Source: Variovorax brevis (GTDB lineage Bacteria > Pseudomonadota > Gammaproteobacteria > Burkholderiales > Burkholderiaceae_C). From it: 64,000 nucleotides of DNA. This document shows, piece after piece, positions 27,842 to 36,108 of this stretch (the stretch's first letter is position 1; each line of letters begins with the position of its first letter). A model generated the notes under the pieces. That model did not search any database. It was not told where the DNA came from and was given only the letters and a program-made list of their open reading frames with translations. The stretch covers positions 310,001-374,000 of the forward strand of contig NZ_JASZYG010000001.1 of the NCBI RefSeq assembly GCF_030317105.1, written 5' to 3'. The translations under genes and the position numbers were made by a program.

Positions 27842-28933
27842 TCAAGGCCCCTGTTCGCCCGTGGCGCGGATTTCGACGCGGCGATCGGGCTCCAGGCAGG
27901 CAATGAGCGCCGTGCGGTTCTTCGCCTTGCCCTGGCCCTTGCAATCGGCTTCCGTGACCTTGAGCTCGGTCTCACCGCGGCCTTCGGTCTGGATCACGTT
28001 GGCCGGCACGCCCTGCCTCACCAGGTGGTCACGCACGGCGTTCGCGCGGGCCACGGACAGGCGCTGGTTGTACTCGGTGCTGCCCAGCGGATCGGTGTAT
28101 CCCACGATGACGATCGAGCGCGGCCGGAAGTTCGCGGCCTTGAGTTCCTGCAGCGCGGTGTCGAGGCGGGTGCGGCCAACAGGGGTCAACTCAGCCTTGT
28201 TGAACGCAAACGTACCGTCGGCTGCGATCTGGATATTTCGCGACGGCGGCGGCGGTGGCGGCGGAGGAGGCGGGGCGATCACCGCCGGCGGGGGCGAGGG
28301 CGGCGGCGCCTGTGCCACGCGCGGGGCCGGCCCGAGCGGGATCTGCAGGCCCACCGTGAAGAGCCAGTCGTCGAAGTGCCCCTGGTTGTTGATGAACCTG
28401 TTGCTGTTGTCGTCATAGCGGTAGCGCGCATCGGCCACCAGGCGGCCCCACGAGGCAAAGGGCCAGACGATGCCCAGGCCCGCATTGGCCATGAAACTCG
28501 TCTTGTTGTCGCTGCCCGTGGGCGTGCTCACCTTGTCATTGATGGCGCCGATGCCGGCCACGAGGTAGGGCTGCACGCTGCCCGGCTGCCAGGAGCGCAA
28601 GCCCTGGCGGCCCAGGAAGAACCACTGCGCGTCGAGCGAGGCGCTCCAGTTCTTGTATTTGGTGAGGTTGTTCAAGTCCGAATCGAGTTCCTCGTACTGG
28701 CTGCGCAACTCGATGTTCCAGTAGGGGCTGATCGGCTTGCCGACGGCCAGCCCGCCGCCCCAACCGTCGTCTGCACGGCGGTCGGTGTCCGGTTTGACGT
28801 AGGCGCCGAAAGGCGTGATGTACCAGCGGTCGTCGAAGTATTGTTGATCCGATGAGAAGACGGTCTGCGCATGGCAGGCGGCATAGGGAAGGGCAAGCAC
28901 GCAGCAAGCCGCAATGGCGCGTCGGTTGAACAT
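27842..28933 (-). CDS. OmpA-family outer membrane protein with beta-barrel and Pro-rich hinge
   Basis: A 363-residue protein. A signal peptide ends at YAACHAQ; residues about 25-220 form a predicted eight-stranded barrel (alternating strands such as YWNIELRSQYEEL); a hinge of Pro runs follows (about 225-250); the C-terminal OmpA domain (about 255-355) has IVIVGYTDPLGSTEYNQRLS and RVEIRATGE, which bind peptidoglycan. GTGAGG precedes the ATG at 28933. It should anchor the outer membrane to the cell wall. Confidence 0.9.
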   Translation of the reverse strand: MFNRRAIAACCVLALPYAACHAQTVFSSDQQYFDDRWYITPFGAYVKPDTDRRADDGWGGGLAVGKPISPYWNIELRSQYEELDSDLNNLTKYKNWSASLDAQWFFLGRQGLRSWQPGSVQPYLVAGIGAINDKVSTPTGSDNKTSFMANAGLGIVWPFASWGRLVADARYRYDDNSNRFINNQGHFDDWLFTVGLQIPLGPAPRVAQAPPPSPPPAVIAPPPPPPPPPPSRNIQIAADGTFAFNKAELTPVGRTRLDTALQELKAANFRPRSIVIVGYTDPLGSTEYNQRLSVARANAVRDHLVRQGVPANVIQTEGRGETELKVTEADCKGQGKAKNRTALIACLEPDRRVEIRATGEQGP

Positions 28934-29156
28934 GAAAAGCCTCACGAAGTAGGGTGTTGATCAGGACCTTCAGCCGCGTTCATTGAAGCCGAAAAACACA
29001 TGCGACCAAATCGCAGCTTGCAGTACACGCAACCGAGTGTTGCCCTGCGGTGTGGGTGACCACTTGCAGTTGCAAATCTTGCAGCGATTCAACCGCTCGA
29101 GTGGCGTGTCGGCAACGTCGCCAGTGCCACCCCCTTGCGCGACGACGGGTTCGCAA

Positions 29157-29762
29157 CTATTGCGCCGCGCACTCCAGCGCGAACAGCGGCACATCCGAGC
29201 GCCGGCTGAGCCACATGCCACCGCCCAGTTCCCTGAACTGCCGCGACAGGCCGCGCCGGTACACCTCGGCGCGGTGACGAAAGAGTTGCGGGTCGGTCAG
29301 GTCTTCGTCCACGATGTCGCGTTCGTAGTCCTCTTGCGTCACGACCTCCAGGTAGAGGGCGCCCTTGCTCAACGCACCGAGGTTGCGCAGCGCGCGCTTC
29401 AGGTCCGGCGGGCTCAGGTAGGCCAGCACGCCTTGGCAGATGACCAAGTCGAAGGGCTCCCCGGCCTGGTAATCCACCACCGAACCGCGCTCCCAGCCGT
29501 AGCGCTTGCACAGGTACTCGCTGACCTCCACGCCATGAAAGCTGGCCTGCGGGAAGTGCCTCGCCACGATGTCACGCCACAGCCCGACGCCGCAGCCCAC
29601 GTCCAGCACCCGGCGCACCGGCACACGCAGGTATTTCAGATAGGAGCAGACAAAGGCCCCCAGGCGCTCCACGTGCAGCGGGTCCGCCACCTTGGTCTTC
29701 TTGTCGAAGTAGTAGCGTTGGTAGTAGGACTCGTCGAAAGTGGCGGCGTCAACCGATTCCAT
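29157..29762 (-). CDS. Class I SAM-dependent methyltransferase
   Basis: A 201-residue protein with the SAM motif VLDVGCGVGLWRDIVARHF and an acidic motif II region. The N-terminal YYQRYYFDKKTKVADPLHVERL is not assigned to a known subfamily, so the substrate is unknown. It is divergent from the yihY-like gene, with 194 bases between the starts. Confidence 0.8.
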   Translation of the reverse strand: MESVDAATFDESYYQRYYFDKKTKVADPLHVERLGAFVCSYLKYLRVPVRRVLDVGCGVGLWRDIVARHFPQASFHGVEVSEYLCKRYGWERGSVVDYQAGEPFDLVICQGVLAYLSPPDLKRALRNLGALSKGALYLEVVTQEDYERDIVDEDLTDPQLFRHRAEVYRRGLSRQFRELGGGMWLSRRSDVPLFALECAAQ

Positions 29763-29956
29763 GTGGGGATCCTTTGCCGGGGTGTCGGTCCCAGGCGCCT
29801 GCTTTTGGCAAGCGTCTGGGGAACGAACGAAAGCTGGGATTGTGGCGGTCCGCGACAGACGCCCCGAGGGCCGCAGGGAAGAGCCTTCACAATCGCCGTC
29901 CAGCGGCAGAAGTCTTTCGCGCCGCCAAACCAGTTGTGTTCCCCCACCCGCGATCC

Positions 29957-30799
29957 ATGTTGACCCTGACCCGCTTGACCATTCACCGCGCCAGGAAAGA
30001 GCGCTTGCCCCAGGTTGCCGGGAGCCTGACGTTCACGACCTTGCTGTCCATCGTGCCCTTGCTGGCGGCGAGCTTTGCGCTGTTCATGCGCTTCCCGATG
30101 TTCAGGCGCTTCAAGGACGCGCTTCAGGACCTGCTGCTCAGCCGGCTGCTGCCAGCCGACATCGCACGCACGGTGCTGAAGTACCTGAACCAGTTCGCCG
30201 CCAACGCCAGCGGCCTGACGTGGATTGGCTCGCTCTTCCTGCTGTGCACGGCCGTCGCGATGTTGCTGACCGTGGAGAACGCGATGAACCAGATGTGGGA
30301 GGTCAGGAAGAACAGGCCCTTCTTCAAGCGGGTTGGCTTGTACCTGATCGTGCTGGCGGTCGGGCCGCCCGTGCTGGGTTTGAGCTTGTGGGCCACCTCG
30401 TATCTGCTGGGCATTTCGATCGGGCTGATCGGCGCGCCGCCGCCTTCCCTGGCGTTCGTGCTTGACCTCGGGCCCTTCATGCTCGGCGTGACTGCACTGA
30501 CCAGCCTGTTCTACTTCGTTCCGAACACCACGGTGCGGCTGCGCGACGCCGTCGCGGGCGGCGTGACGGCCAGCCTGGCCTTTGAACTGGGCAAGCGCGG
30601 CTTTACCGCTTACCTCGTCAAGGTGCCGACGTACAAGGCGCTGTACGGGGCCTTCGCGGTGCTTCCGATGTTCCTGCTGTGGGTGTACTTCTCGTGGCTG
30701 GTCACGCTGGTGGCGGCGATGATGACTGCCAACCTGGCGCAGGGGCGGCGGCGAGCGGGTGGCGCAAGGCCCGTGCGTGCTCAGGTGTCTGCGCGATGA
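29957..30799 (+). CDS. YihY/BrkB family inner membrane protein
   Basis: A 280-residue membrane protein starting MLTLTRLTIHRARKERLPQV. The early AGSLTFTTLLSIVPLL helix, the WEVRKNRPFFKRVGLYL loop and about six helices match the YihY/BrkB family (once thought to be RNase BN). Its function is not settled. It overlaps the next gene by four bases. Confidence 0.9.
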   Translation: MLTLTRLTIHRARKERLPQVAGSLTFTTLLSIVPLLAASFALFMRFPMFRRFKDALQDLLLSRLLPADIARTVLKYLNQFAANASGLTWIGSLFLLCTAVAMLLTVENAMNQMWEVRKNRPFFKRVGLYLIVLAVGPPVLGLSLWATSYLLGISIGLIGAPPPSLAFVLDLGPFMLGVTALTSLFYFVPNTTVRLRDAVAGGVTASLAFELGKRGFTAYLVKVPTYKALYGAFAVLPMFLLWVYFSWLVTLVAAMMTANLAQGRRRAGGARPVRAQVSAR

Positions 30800-31146
30800 G
30801 CGCTCCAGAACCTCGCCGCGCGTCGATCTGGAGTCGCTTCTGGTCGCCCAAGGGCTTGCTCGAGCAGGTTCCGCCCGGGGCGTCTGCAGGCGAAGCCGAA
30901 GCGGTCTATCGCAGGAACGACATCTGGCTCAAGACCTACATGGACATGTACATCTTGCGGTGGGGCGCATTGTGGGCGACGTCGCTGGCTGTGGCGCTTG
31001 TCTTGATGGACGAGCCGGGGCTTCTGTTCTTTCTCGCGCTGGCGTTGAACCTGACGGCCCTGGTGGGCTTGATCGTCATGGTCATGGTTTATCGACGCGC
31101 GTCCAGGGCCGTTCGGGACCGGATTCAGGACGACGGCAGGCGATGA
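30796..31146 (+). CDS. Hypothetical two-helix membrane protein
   Basis: A 116-residue protein. A hydrophilic N-terminal half ends at LKTYMDMYILRW, then two transmembrane helices (about 57-75 and 78-99) and a basic tail. Start ATGA overlaps the yihY stop, so it is co-translated with the BrkB protein. Function unknown. Confidence 0.75.
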   Translation: MSAPEPRRASIWSRFWSPKGLLEQVPPGASAGEAEAVYRRNDIWLKTYMDMYILRWGALWATSLAVALVLMDEPGLLFFLALALNLTALVGLIVMVMVYRRASRAVRDRIQDDGRR

Positions 31147-31464
31147 CGCGGTGTCAAGGTCGCGTGACGCACTGTGGACAAGCAGCGCACCGCGTTCGCG
31201 CATGCGCCCCACGTCGACCGGCGAAGTCGGCACCGAATTGGCGCACCACACAATGAAAAAGTCGTTTGTGCAGTGCACCATTTCGAGAAAGTCAAGCCTT
31301 GGTTGTCCACCCTGGCGGTGGACGACTCTGTGGATATCTCGTGGTGGGGTGCTCCAAACCGGCGTGCTGCCTTGCGCCGGACAAAATGCACAGTGAATAG
31401 GCAGCGCCACGCTGCACAAATTCTTTCTTGTTGCACTGGCCCGCGCAGACTCGCGAACGTGCGA
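31147..31464. other. 318-base gap without a convincing gene
   Basis: An 81-codon open frame starts at 31151, but its composition is unlike a protein. The stretch has a hairpin at 31302-31326 (GTCCACC-CTGGC-GGTGGAC core) and three sequences close to DnaA boxes (TGTGGACAA, TTGTCCACC, TGTGGATAT). Convergent genes end on both sides. Confidence 0.5.
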
Positions 31465-32190
31465 TCAGCGCGCCCCGAGCGCTTCCGCCAGATGACGCAA
31501 CATGGCACCTCCGTCGCCGCGCCATGCGCTTCCATGCATGCACGCCAGCGTGGTGGGCCGCTGGGCAGCCAGTCGCGCCAGGATCTCCCCGGTTTGCGGC
31601 GAATGCGCGTAGTAGTCCATCGCCTTTCGGAACTCCTCGCTCGGCCCAAGAATGTCCGACTCGATGAGCGCCGCTTCGCCATTGCCCGGCTGCGTGAACA
31701 GGTCGCCGCAGAAGAGGGTGCCGGTGCGCTCGTCCATCATCAGCCCGCATTCCCAGCCGTGCGGCACGTGCGGCGCGTCGAACCAGCGGAGGGTGTGCCG
31801 GCCGAGCGACAGCGTCTCGCCATCCGCCAGCGCGCGTGGCGGCCGGTCGGCCAGGTCGGTGATGGACACCATCGCCGCGACCTGGCTGCACAGGGGAGCG
31901 GCCTGCGGTGCGATGGCCAGCCACTGGTTGAGCGATCCGCACTCGTCCGCCTCGACATGCGAGAAGCTGATGTGGCGCAGCCCCGATGCCGGCATGACGG
32001 CATCGACCGCCTCGCGCACCAGCGGGAACAACTGCCGCAGCCCGGTGTGGAACAGCAGGGGCTCGTCATCGACCACAAGGTACTGGTTGAAGCTGAACGC
32101 GCCGCCCGGCAGCGCAAAGGGCGTGTTGATGCGGTAGATGCCATCGGCGATCTCGTGGATGCTGGTGCCGGACTCGTTGTTGGTGATCAT
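31465..32190 (-). CDS. Metallo-beta-lactamase-fold protein, oxygen-binding diiron (ODP)-like
   Basis: A 241-residue protein of the flavodiiron beta-lactamase branch without the flavodoxin domain. The ligand motif SHVEADECGSLN (about 75-86) matches the HxExDxxGS pattern of diiron oxygen- or NO-reacting proteins, not the HxHxDH of hydrolases. PHVPHGWECG, LFCGDLFTQPG and ACMHGSAW supply the other ligands. ATG 32190 is chosen; the frame extends upstream without homology. It is divergent from an ECF sigma factor gene and may feed redox information or be a target. Confidence 0.8.
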   Translation of the reverse strand: MITNNESGTSIHEIADGIYRINTPFALPGGAFSFNQYLVVDDEPLLFHTGLRQLFPLVREAVDAVMPASGLRHISFSHVEADECGSLNQWLAIAPQAAPLCSQVAAMVSITDLADRPPRALADGETLSLGRHTLRWFDAPHVPHGWECGLMMDERTGTLFCGDLFTQPGNGEAALIESDILGPSEEFRKAMDYYAHSPQTGEILARLAAQRPTTLACMHGSAWRGDGGAMLRHLAEALGAR

Positions 32191-32294
32191 CGAAATGCTC
32201 CTTGACGAAGGGTGTTGGGGACAGGATGTGTCACGAACCCGGCGCGCGTTACAGCGCGTGCGCTCTGCCGATTCTGCCGCTATGCTCGCGCCCC

Positions 32295-32891
32295 ATGGAA
32301 CGAGCTGCGATGTCCGTCGAGCTTGCGGCAGATGAGGACGCACCGTGCGAGGAGGCGTTCATCGCCATGCGCATTGCGGCCGCGGCGCCCGGGCTCGACC
32401 ATTCAGCGGAGGCCGATTTCTATCGCCGCATGGCGCCGCGCGTGCGCCGCTACGGCTTGCGCCATTTGCGCGACGGGCACGCGGCCAACGACCTGATGCA
32501 ACTCGTCATGGTGCGCGTCATCGAGCATCTGCGCGAGGGCAAGGTCCGTGAGCCGGGGCGCATCGTCTCTTTCGTATTCGGCACCTGCCGCATGGCGCTG
32601 CTGGAGCAACTGCGCGGCGAGTCGCGCCATGAAAGGCTGCTCGAACAGTGGGGCGACGTGCTGTCCGTGGCCGACATCTCCATCGAGCCGCGGCTGGACC
32701 ACGAGCGCGTGGCCGACTGCCTGCAGCGCCTGGCCGAGCGCGAGCGCAGCGTGATCGTTCTCAGCTTCTACGAGGAGCGCACGGCCGACGATGTCGCTTC
32801 CATGCTCGGCACCACGGCTGGCAACGTCCGCGTGATGCGCCACCGCGGGCTGGCGCGCCTGCGCGACTGCGTCGGTGTGGGGCCGCAATGA
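32295..32891 (+). CDS. ECF-type RNA polymerase sigma factor
   Basis: A protein of about 198 residues. Region 2 runs from DFYRRMAPRVRRYGLRHLRD through the -10-binding helix; region 4 is RERSVIVLSFYEERTADDVA followed by the HTH TAGNVRVMRHRGLARLRDCV. No sigma region 1 or 3 is present, as in ECF factors. Starts at 32295 or 32310 are both possible. It overlaps the anti-sigma gene by four bases, the usual arrangement of a sigma/anti-sigma pair. Confidence 0.82.
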   Translation: MERAAMSVELAADEDAPCEEAFIAMRIAAAAPGLDHSAEADFYRRMAPRVRRYGLRHLRDGHAANDLMQLVMVRVIEHLREGKVREPGRIVSFVFGTCRMALLEQLRGESRHERLLEQWGDVLSVADISIEPRLDHERVADCLQRLAERERSVIVLSFYEERTADDVASMLGTTAGNVRVMRHRGLARLRDCVGVGPQ

Positions 32892-33463
32892 ACTCAGCGC
32901 CACCGGCCTGCCGCCAGCCAATCGCATTCGACACGCTCGTCGAGCATTGGCTTGGCGAACTCGACGATGCGCGCACACAGCAGGTCGACGAACACCTGCT
33001 CGGCTGCGATGCCTGCGGCGCGCAACTGGACGAAATCATCGCATTGGGCGAGGGTGTGCGAGGCGCCTTCAACGCCGGGCTGTTCGGCACGGCCGTTGGC
33101 GCGGATTTCCCGCGGCGGCTCTCCGGGCGGGGGCTTCGGCTGCGCGAGTACCGGGTCGAGCGCAACGGAAGTGTCAACTGCAGCATCGACCCGCAGGACG
33201 ACGTGTTGATCAGCCGCTTGAGCGCGCCCTTGTCCGGCATCGAGCGGCTCGATCTCGTGCGGGTCGGCGTTCCGGGCGAGCCCGAGTTTCGCGCCGCCGA
33301 CATTCCCTTCGACGCGGCCAGCGGCGAGGTGGTTTTCGTCATGCCTGCCGCGCGGCTCAGAAAGATGCCCTCCTACGTGGAGCACATGCGACTGGTCGCG
33401 GTCGACCCGTCGGGTGAGCGCCTGATTGGCGACTACACCTTCAACCATCGCGCGTCGGGCTGA
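32888..33463 (+). CDS. Zinc-finger (zf-HC2) anti-sigma factor-like protein
   Basis: A 191-residue protein. The N-terminal VDEHLLGCDACGAQLDEI has the H-x3-C-x2-C zinc motif of anti-sigma domains (ZAS), preceded by HWLGELDD. Unlike most such proteins it has no transmembrane helix; the C-terminal 130 residues look like a soluble beta-rich sensor domain. Coupled (ATGA) to the sigma gene. Confidence 0.75.
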   Translation: MNSAPPACRQPIAFDTLVEHWLGELDDARTQQVDEHLLGCDACGAQLDEIIALGEGVRGAFNAGLFGTAVGADFPRRLSGRGLRLREYRVERNGSVNCSIDPQDDVLISRLSAPLSGIERLDLVRVGVPGEPEFRAADIPFDAASGEVVFVMPAARLRKMPSYVEHMRLVAVDPSGERLIGDYTFNHRASG

Positions 33464-33542
33464 GAGGCCATTGTCAGTGGCGCGCCGCCATCCGCAGCGG
33501 TCGCCCATCCCGGTCAAGGAAAAATTTCAAGGAGACAACCTG

Positions 33543-35045
33543 ATGCGCAAGCTCGTTCTCGCCGCCGTCGCGGCCATGCTGCTGCCGGCGTTTCCGGCGC
33601 GGTCAGCAGTCCCGCTGCCAAAACTGAACATCGACACGACCGCCACGACCGTGTCGGGTCTGTCGTCGGGCGGCTTCATGGCCAACCAGCTCGGCTACGC
33701 CTATTCATCAACCTTCCGCGGCGTGGGCGTCTTTGCCGCCGGCCCGTACATGTGCGCGGGCCACAGCAACTACACGGCCTGCATGTACAACGCGTCCATC
33801 AGCACCCAGATGCTGAACACAATGCAGGCCGACATCAACAACTGGAGCGGCACGGCCATCGACAACAAGACAAACGTGGCGCAGCAGAAGGTCTACCTGT
33901 TCGTTGGCAACAGCGACACCACCGTCGGGCCGAACCCGATGAACGCTGTGCAGACGCAGTACACCGCGAACGGCGTGACGGCGGCCAACATGGAATACGT
34001 GAAGCGCGCCGGAGCGGCCCACACCTTTCCGACGGACTTCGATGCCACGGGCAACAACGGATGCGGCTCCGCCTCGTCGCCCTACATCAGCAACTGCAGC
34101 TACGACGGCGCCAAGGCGGTGCTGACCAAGCTCTACGGCCCGCTCAACGCCCGCAACGACGCGCCCGGCGCGGCCAACTACATCGAGTTCGACCAGACGG
34201 CCTTCACCAGCAACCCCGGCATGGCGCCGACTGGATGGGTCTACGTGCCTGCGGCCTGCGCGAACGGCACGACGGCCTGCCGTGTGCACGTGGCGCTGCA
34301 CGGCTGCCAGCAGAACTACGCGACCGTCGGCGACCGCTTCATCAAGAACACCGGCTACAGCCGCTGGGCCGACACCAATCGCATCGTCGTGCTGTTCCCG
34401 CAGACGCGCGTGGACAACACCAGCCGCCCGACCTCCGCCAGCGGATCGCTCGCCAACCCGAATGGCTGCTGGGACTGGATCGGCTGGTATGGCAGCAACT
34501 TCGCGCAGCGCGCGGGCAGCCAGCAGGTGGCGATCAAGGCGATGGTCGACCAGCTGTCTTCGGGGAGCGGCGGGGGCGGGGGAGGCGGCGGCGGCGGCGC
34601 GTTGCCCGCACCGACCGGCGTCACGCTGTCTGCGGCAACGTCCAGCAGCATGACCATCGGCTGGAGCGCGGTGGCGGCCGCGCAGGGCTACAACGTCTAC
34701 CGCAACGGCAGCAAGTCGAACACCTCGCCGGTTGCCGGGACCTCCTACACGGACACGGGCCTCGCAGCCGCCACGCAGTATTCGTGGACCGTTGCGGCCG
34801 TCGACGGGTCGGGGCTCGAAGGCGCCATGTCGGCGCCGGCCACAGGCACCACGTCCGGTGGCGAGGCGGCGGTGTGCTACACGGCGTCGAACTATGCGCA
34901 CGTGAGCGCCGGCCGCGCGCACATGATCTTCGGATATGCCTACGCCAACGGCTCGAACCAGAACATGGGGCTGTGGAACGTGTTCTTCACGACGACACTG
35001 AAGCGCACGGGCGCCGACTACTACGTGATCGGCAGCTGCCCGTGA
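33543..35045 (+). CDS. Extracellular poly(3-hydroxybutyrate) depolymerase with Fn3 and C-terminal binding domain
   Basis: A 500-residue secreted hydrolase. Signal peptide 1-21; lipase box G39-L-S41-S-G43, with S41 the probable nucleophile; the oxyanion/His segment ALHGCQQNY near residue 255; a ten-glycine linker near residue 342; an Fn3 domain (about 350-440, ending ATGTTSGG); and a C-terminal domain VCYTASNYAHVSAGRAHMIF of the PHB-binding type. It would degrade released PHB granules outside the cell. AAGGAG precedes the ATG at 33543. Confidence 0.9.
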   Translation: MRKLVLAAVAAMLLPAFPARSAVPLPKLNIDTTATTVSGLSSGGFMANQLGYAYSSTFRGVGVFAAGPYMCAGHSNYTACMYNASISTQMLNTMQADINNWSGTAIDNKTNVAQQKVYLFVGNSDTTVGPNPMNAVQTQYTANGVTAANMEYVKRAGAAHTFPTDFDATGNNGCGSASSPYISNCSYDGAKAVLTKLYGPLNARNDAPGAANYIEFDQTAFTSNPGMAPTGWVYVPAACANGTTACRVHVALHGCQQNYATVGDRFIKNTGYSRWADTNRIVVLFPQTRVDNTSRPTSASGSLANPNGCWDWIGWYGSNFAQRAGSQQVAIKAMVDQLSSGSGGGGGGGGGGALPAPTGVTLSAATSSSMTIGWSAVAAAQGYNVYRNGSKSNTSPVAGTSYTDTGLAAATQYSWTVAAVDGSGLEGAMSAPATGTTSGGEAAVCYTASNYAHVSAGRAHMIFGYAYANGSNQNMGLWNVFFTTTLKRTGADYYVIGSCP

Positions 35046-35057
35046 TGACACATCACG
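35041..35057. terminator. Small palindrome spanning two convergent stop codons
   Basis: CGTGATG-ACA-CATCACG, a 7-bp perfect stem. It contains the TGA of the depolymerase gene and the stop of the convergent gene. No U tract. Confidence 0.4.
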
Positions 35058-35532
35058 CCGTCAGCCGCGTCGGCGTCGTGGCGGCGTCGTCGGGCGCCAG
35101 TTTCCTGAGCAGCGTCTCGTAGGCTTTCGGGTCGTCGCGCTTCAGCGCATCGATCTGTTCCTCGAGCCGTTGCAGGCGGGGTTTGCGCGCAGCGTCCTTG
35201 ATGTCTTCGACGTCCTGCACGAGTTGCTCCAGGGCGACGACGCGTTCGTCCTGCTTCACCTTCTCGGGCAGGCGCTCCACCAGCAGCGCGACCGCGTCCA
35301 GCAGCCGTCCGATCTGGCGCCCGTAGCTGTGCTGCTGCAGCACGTCACGCTCGATGTCCGGTGCCGACGAGTTCACGTTGGTCACGCTGATGAGGCTGCC
35401 CACCGAAAAGTCGCTGCTGATCGGCTGGTAGAGATTGCGCGGCGCGAGCGCCGGCCAACTCCAGCCCTGGGGCCAGAACCACAAGCCATTGCTGGCCGCA
35501 TCGCCCACCGTGCCGTTGCCCTTCGTTGCCAT
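35053..35532 (-). CDS. Hypothetical protein with C-terminal coiled coil
   Basis: A 159-residue protein. Its N-terminus is Trp- and Pro-rich (ASNGLWFWPQGWSWPALAPR); a segment FSVGSLISVTNVNSSAPDIE follows; from about residue 65 it is helical and charged, with heptad-like KVKQDERVVALEQLVQDVED. No recognised domain. The N-terminal Trp cluster and polar coiled coil hint at a scaffolding role, but that is a guess. Confidence 0.65.
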   Translation of the reverse strand: MATKGNGTVGDAASNGLWFWPQGWSWPALAPRNLYQPISSDFSVGSLISVTNVNSSAPDIERDVLQQHSYGRQIGRLLDAVALLVERLPEKVKQDERVVALEQLVQDVEDIKDAARKPRLQRLEEQIDALKRDDPKAYETLLRKLAPDDAATTPTRLTA

Positions 35533-35641
35533 GCCGACTCCTGCGCGCCCGTTGGTGGCGCGGGGGGATCGTAGTGGGAATAGGTTGCCTGGGCGATTGC
35601 ACTTAAGGCGTAGTGCAGGAGGCGAGGCGCGCGCCCGGACT

Positions 35642-35776
35642 ATGATTTCCGCCCCGATCGATCCGCATTTTGACGAAGGTGCCGCAGTGCCGACGAATCC
35701 CCGAAGAAGGGCCGTGATGGGGCGCAAGCCTCTCAAGGACAACCTGCACCGCCCGGCCAAGCCGGGGCGCAACTGA
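35642..35776 (+). CDS. Possible small basic protein coupled to the GIY-YIG gene
   Basis: A 44-codon frame, start MISAPIDPHFDEGAAVPTNP, basic C-terminal half. Its stop TGA shares one base with the next ATG (TGATG), a coupling arrangement. No homologue is recognised and it has no strong ribosome-binding site, so it may only be a leader frame. Confidence 0.45.
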   Translation: MISAPIDPHFDEGAAVPTNPRRRAVMGRKPLKDNLHRPAKPGRN

Positions 35777-36102
35777 TGCCCCGCAAGGGACGCCACAGCG
35801 TCTATGTCGTCGAACTGGACGACCGCGTCTGGAACCACGGCCGCTTTCGGCGTGCCAATCCTGACTGGCAACTGGGCTGCCCCTTTGTCTATGTCGGCAT
35901 GACGGGGCTGGACCCCGACCTGCGCTTCGACAAGCACAAGGCCGGCATCCAGGCCAACGCCTTCGTCACGGCCTACGGGCTGCGCCTGCTGCCCGAGCTC
36001 TACGAGCGCTTCAATCCGATGACCTACGAGGAGGCACGGTCGATGGAGGTCGAGCTGGGCATCGCGCTGCGCCGCAAGGGCTACGGCGTCTGGCAGGGAT
36101 GA
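35776..36102 (+). CDS. Small GIY-YIG nuclease-like domain protein
   Basis: A 108-residue protein. VYVVELDD (9-16), YVGMTG (39-44), R50 with HK at 54-55, and a late acidic helix MEVELGIALRRKGYGVW match the order of the GIY-YIG core: the two short motifs, the Arg of motif B and the metal-binding Glu. It is a bare domain without extra modules. Role unknown; DNA repair or nicking would fit the fold. Confidence 0.7.
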   Translation: MPRKGRHSVYVVELDDRVWNHGRFRRANPDWQLGCPFVYVGMTGLDPDLRFDKHKAGIQANAFVTAYGLRLLPELYERFNPMTYEEARSMEVELGIALRRKGYGVWQG

Positions 36103-36108
36103 CCCGGG

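Noticed and set aside
31151..31396. 81-codon open frame in the gap after the two-helix protein
   Set aside because: Arg/Ser/Thr/Trp-rich with no ribosome-binding site and no domain; the region carries hairpins instead.
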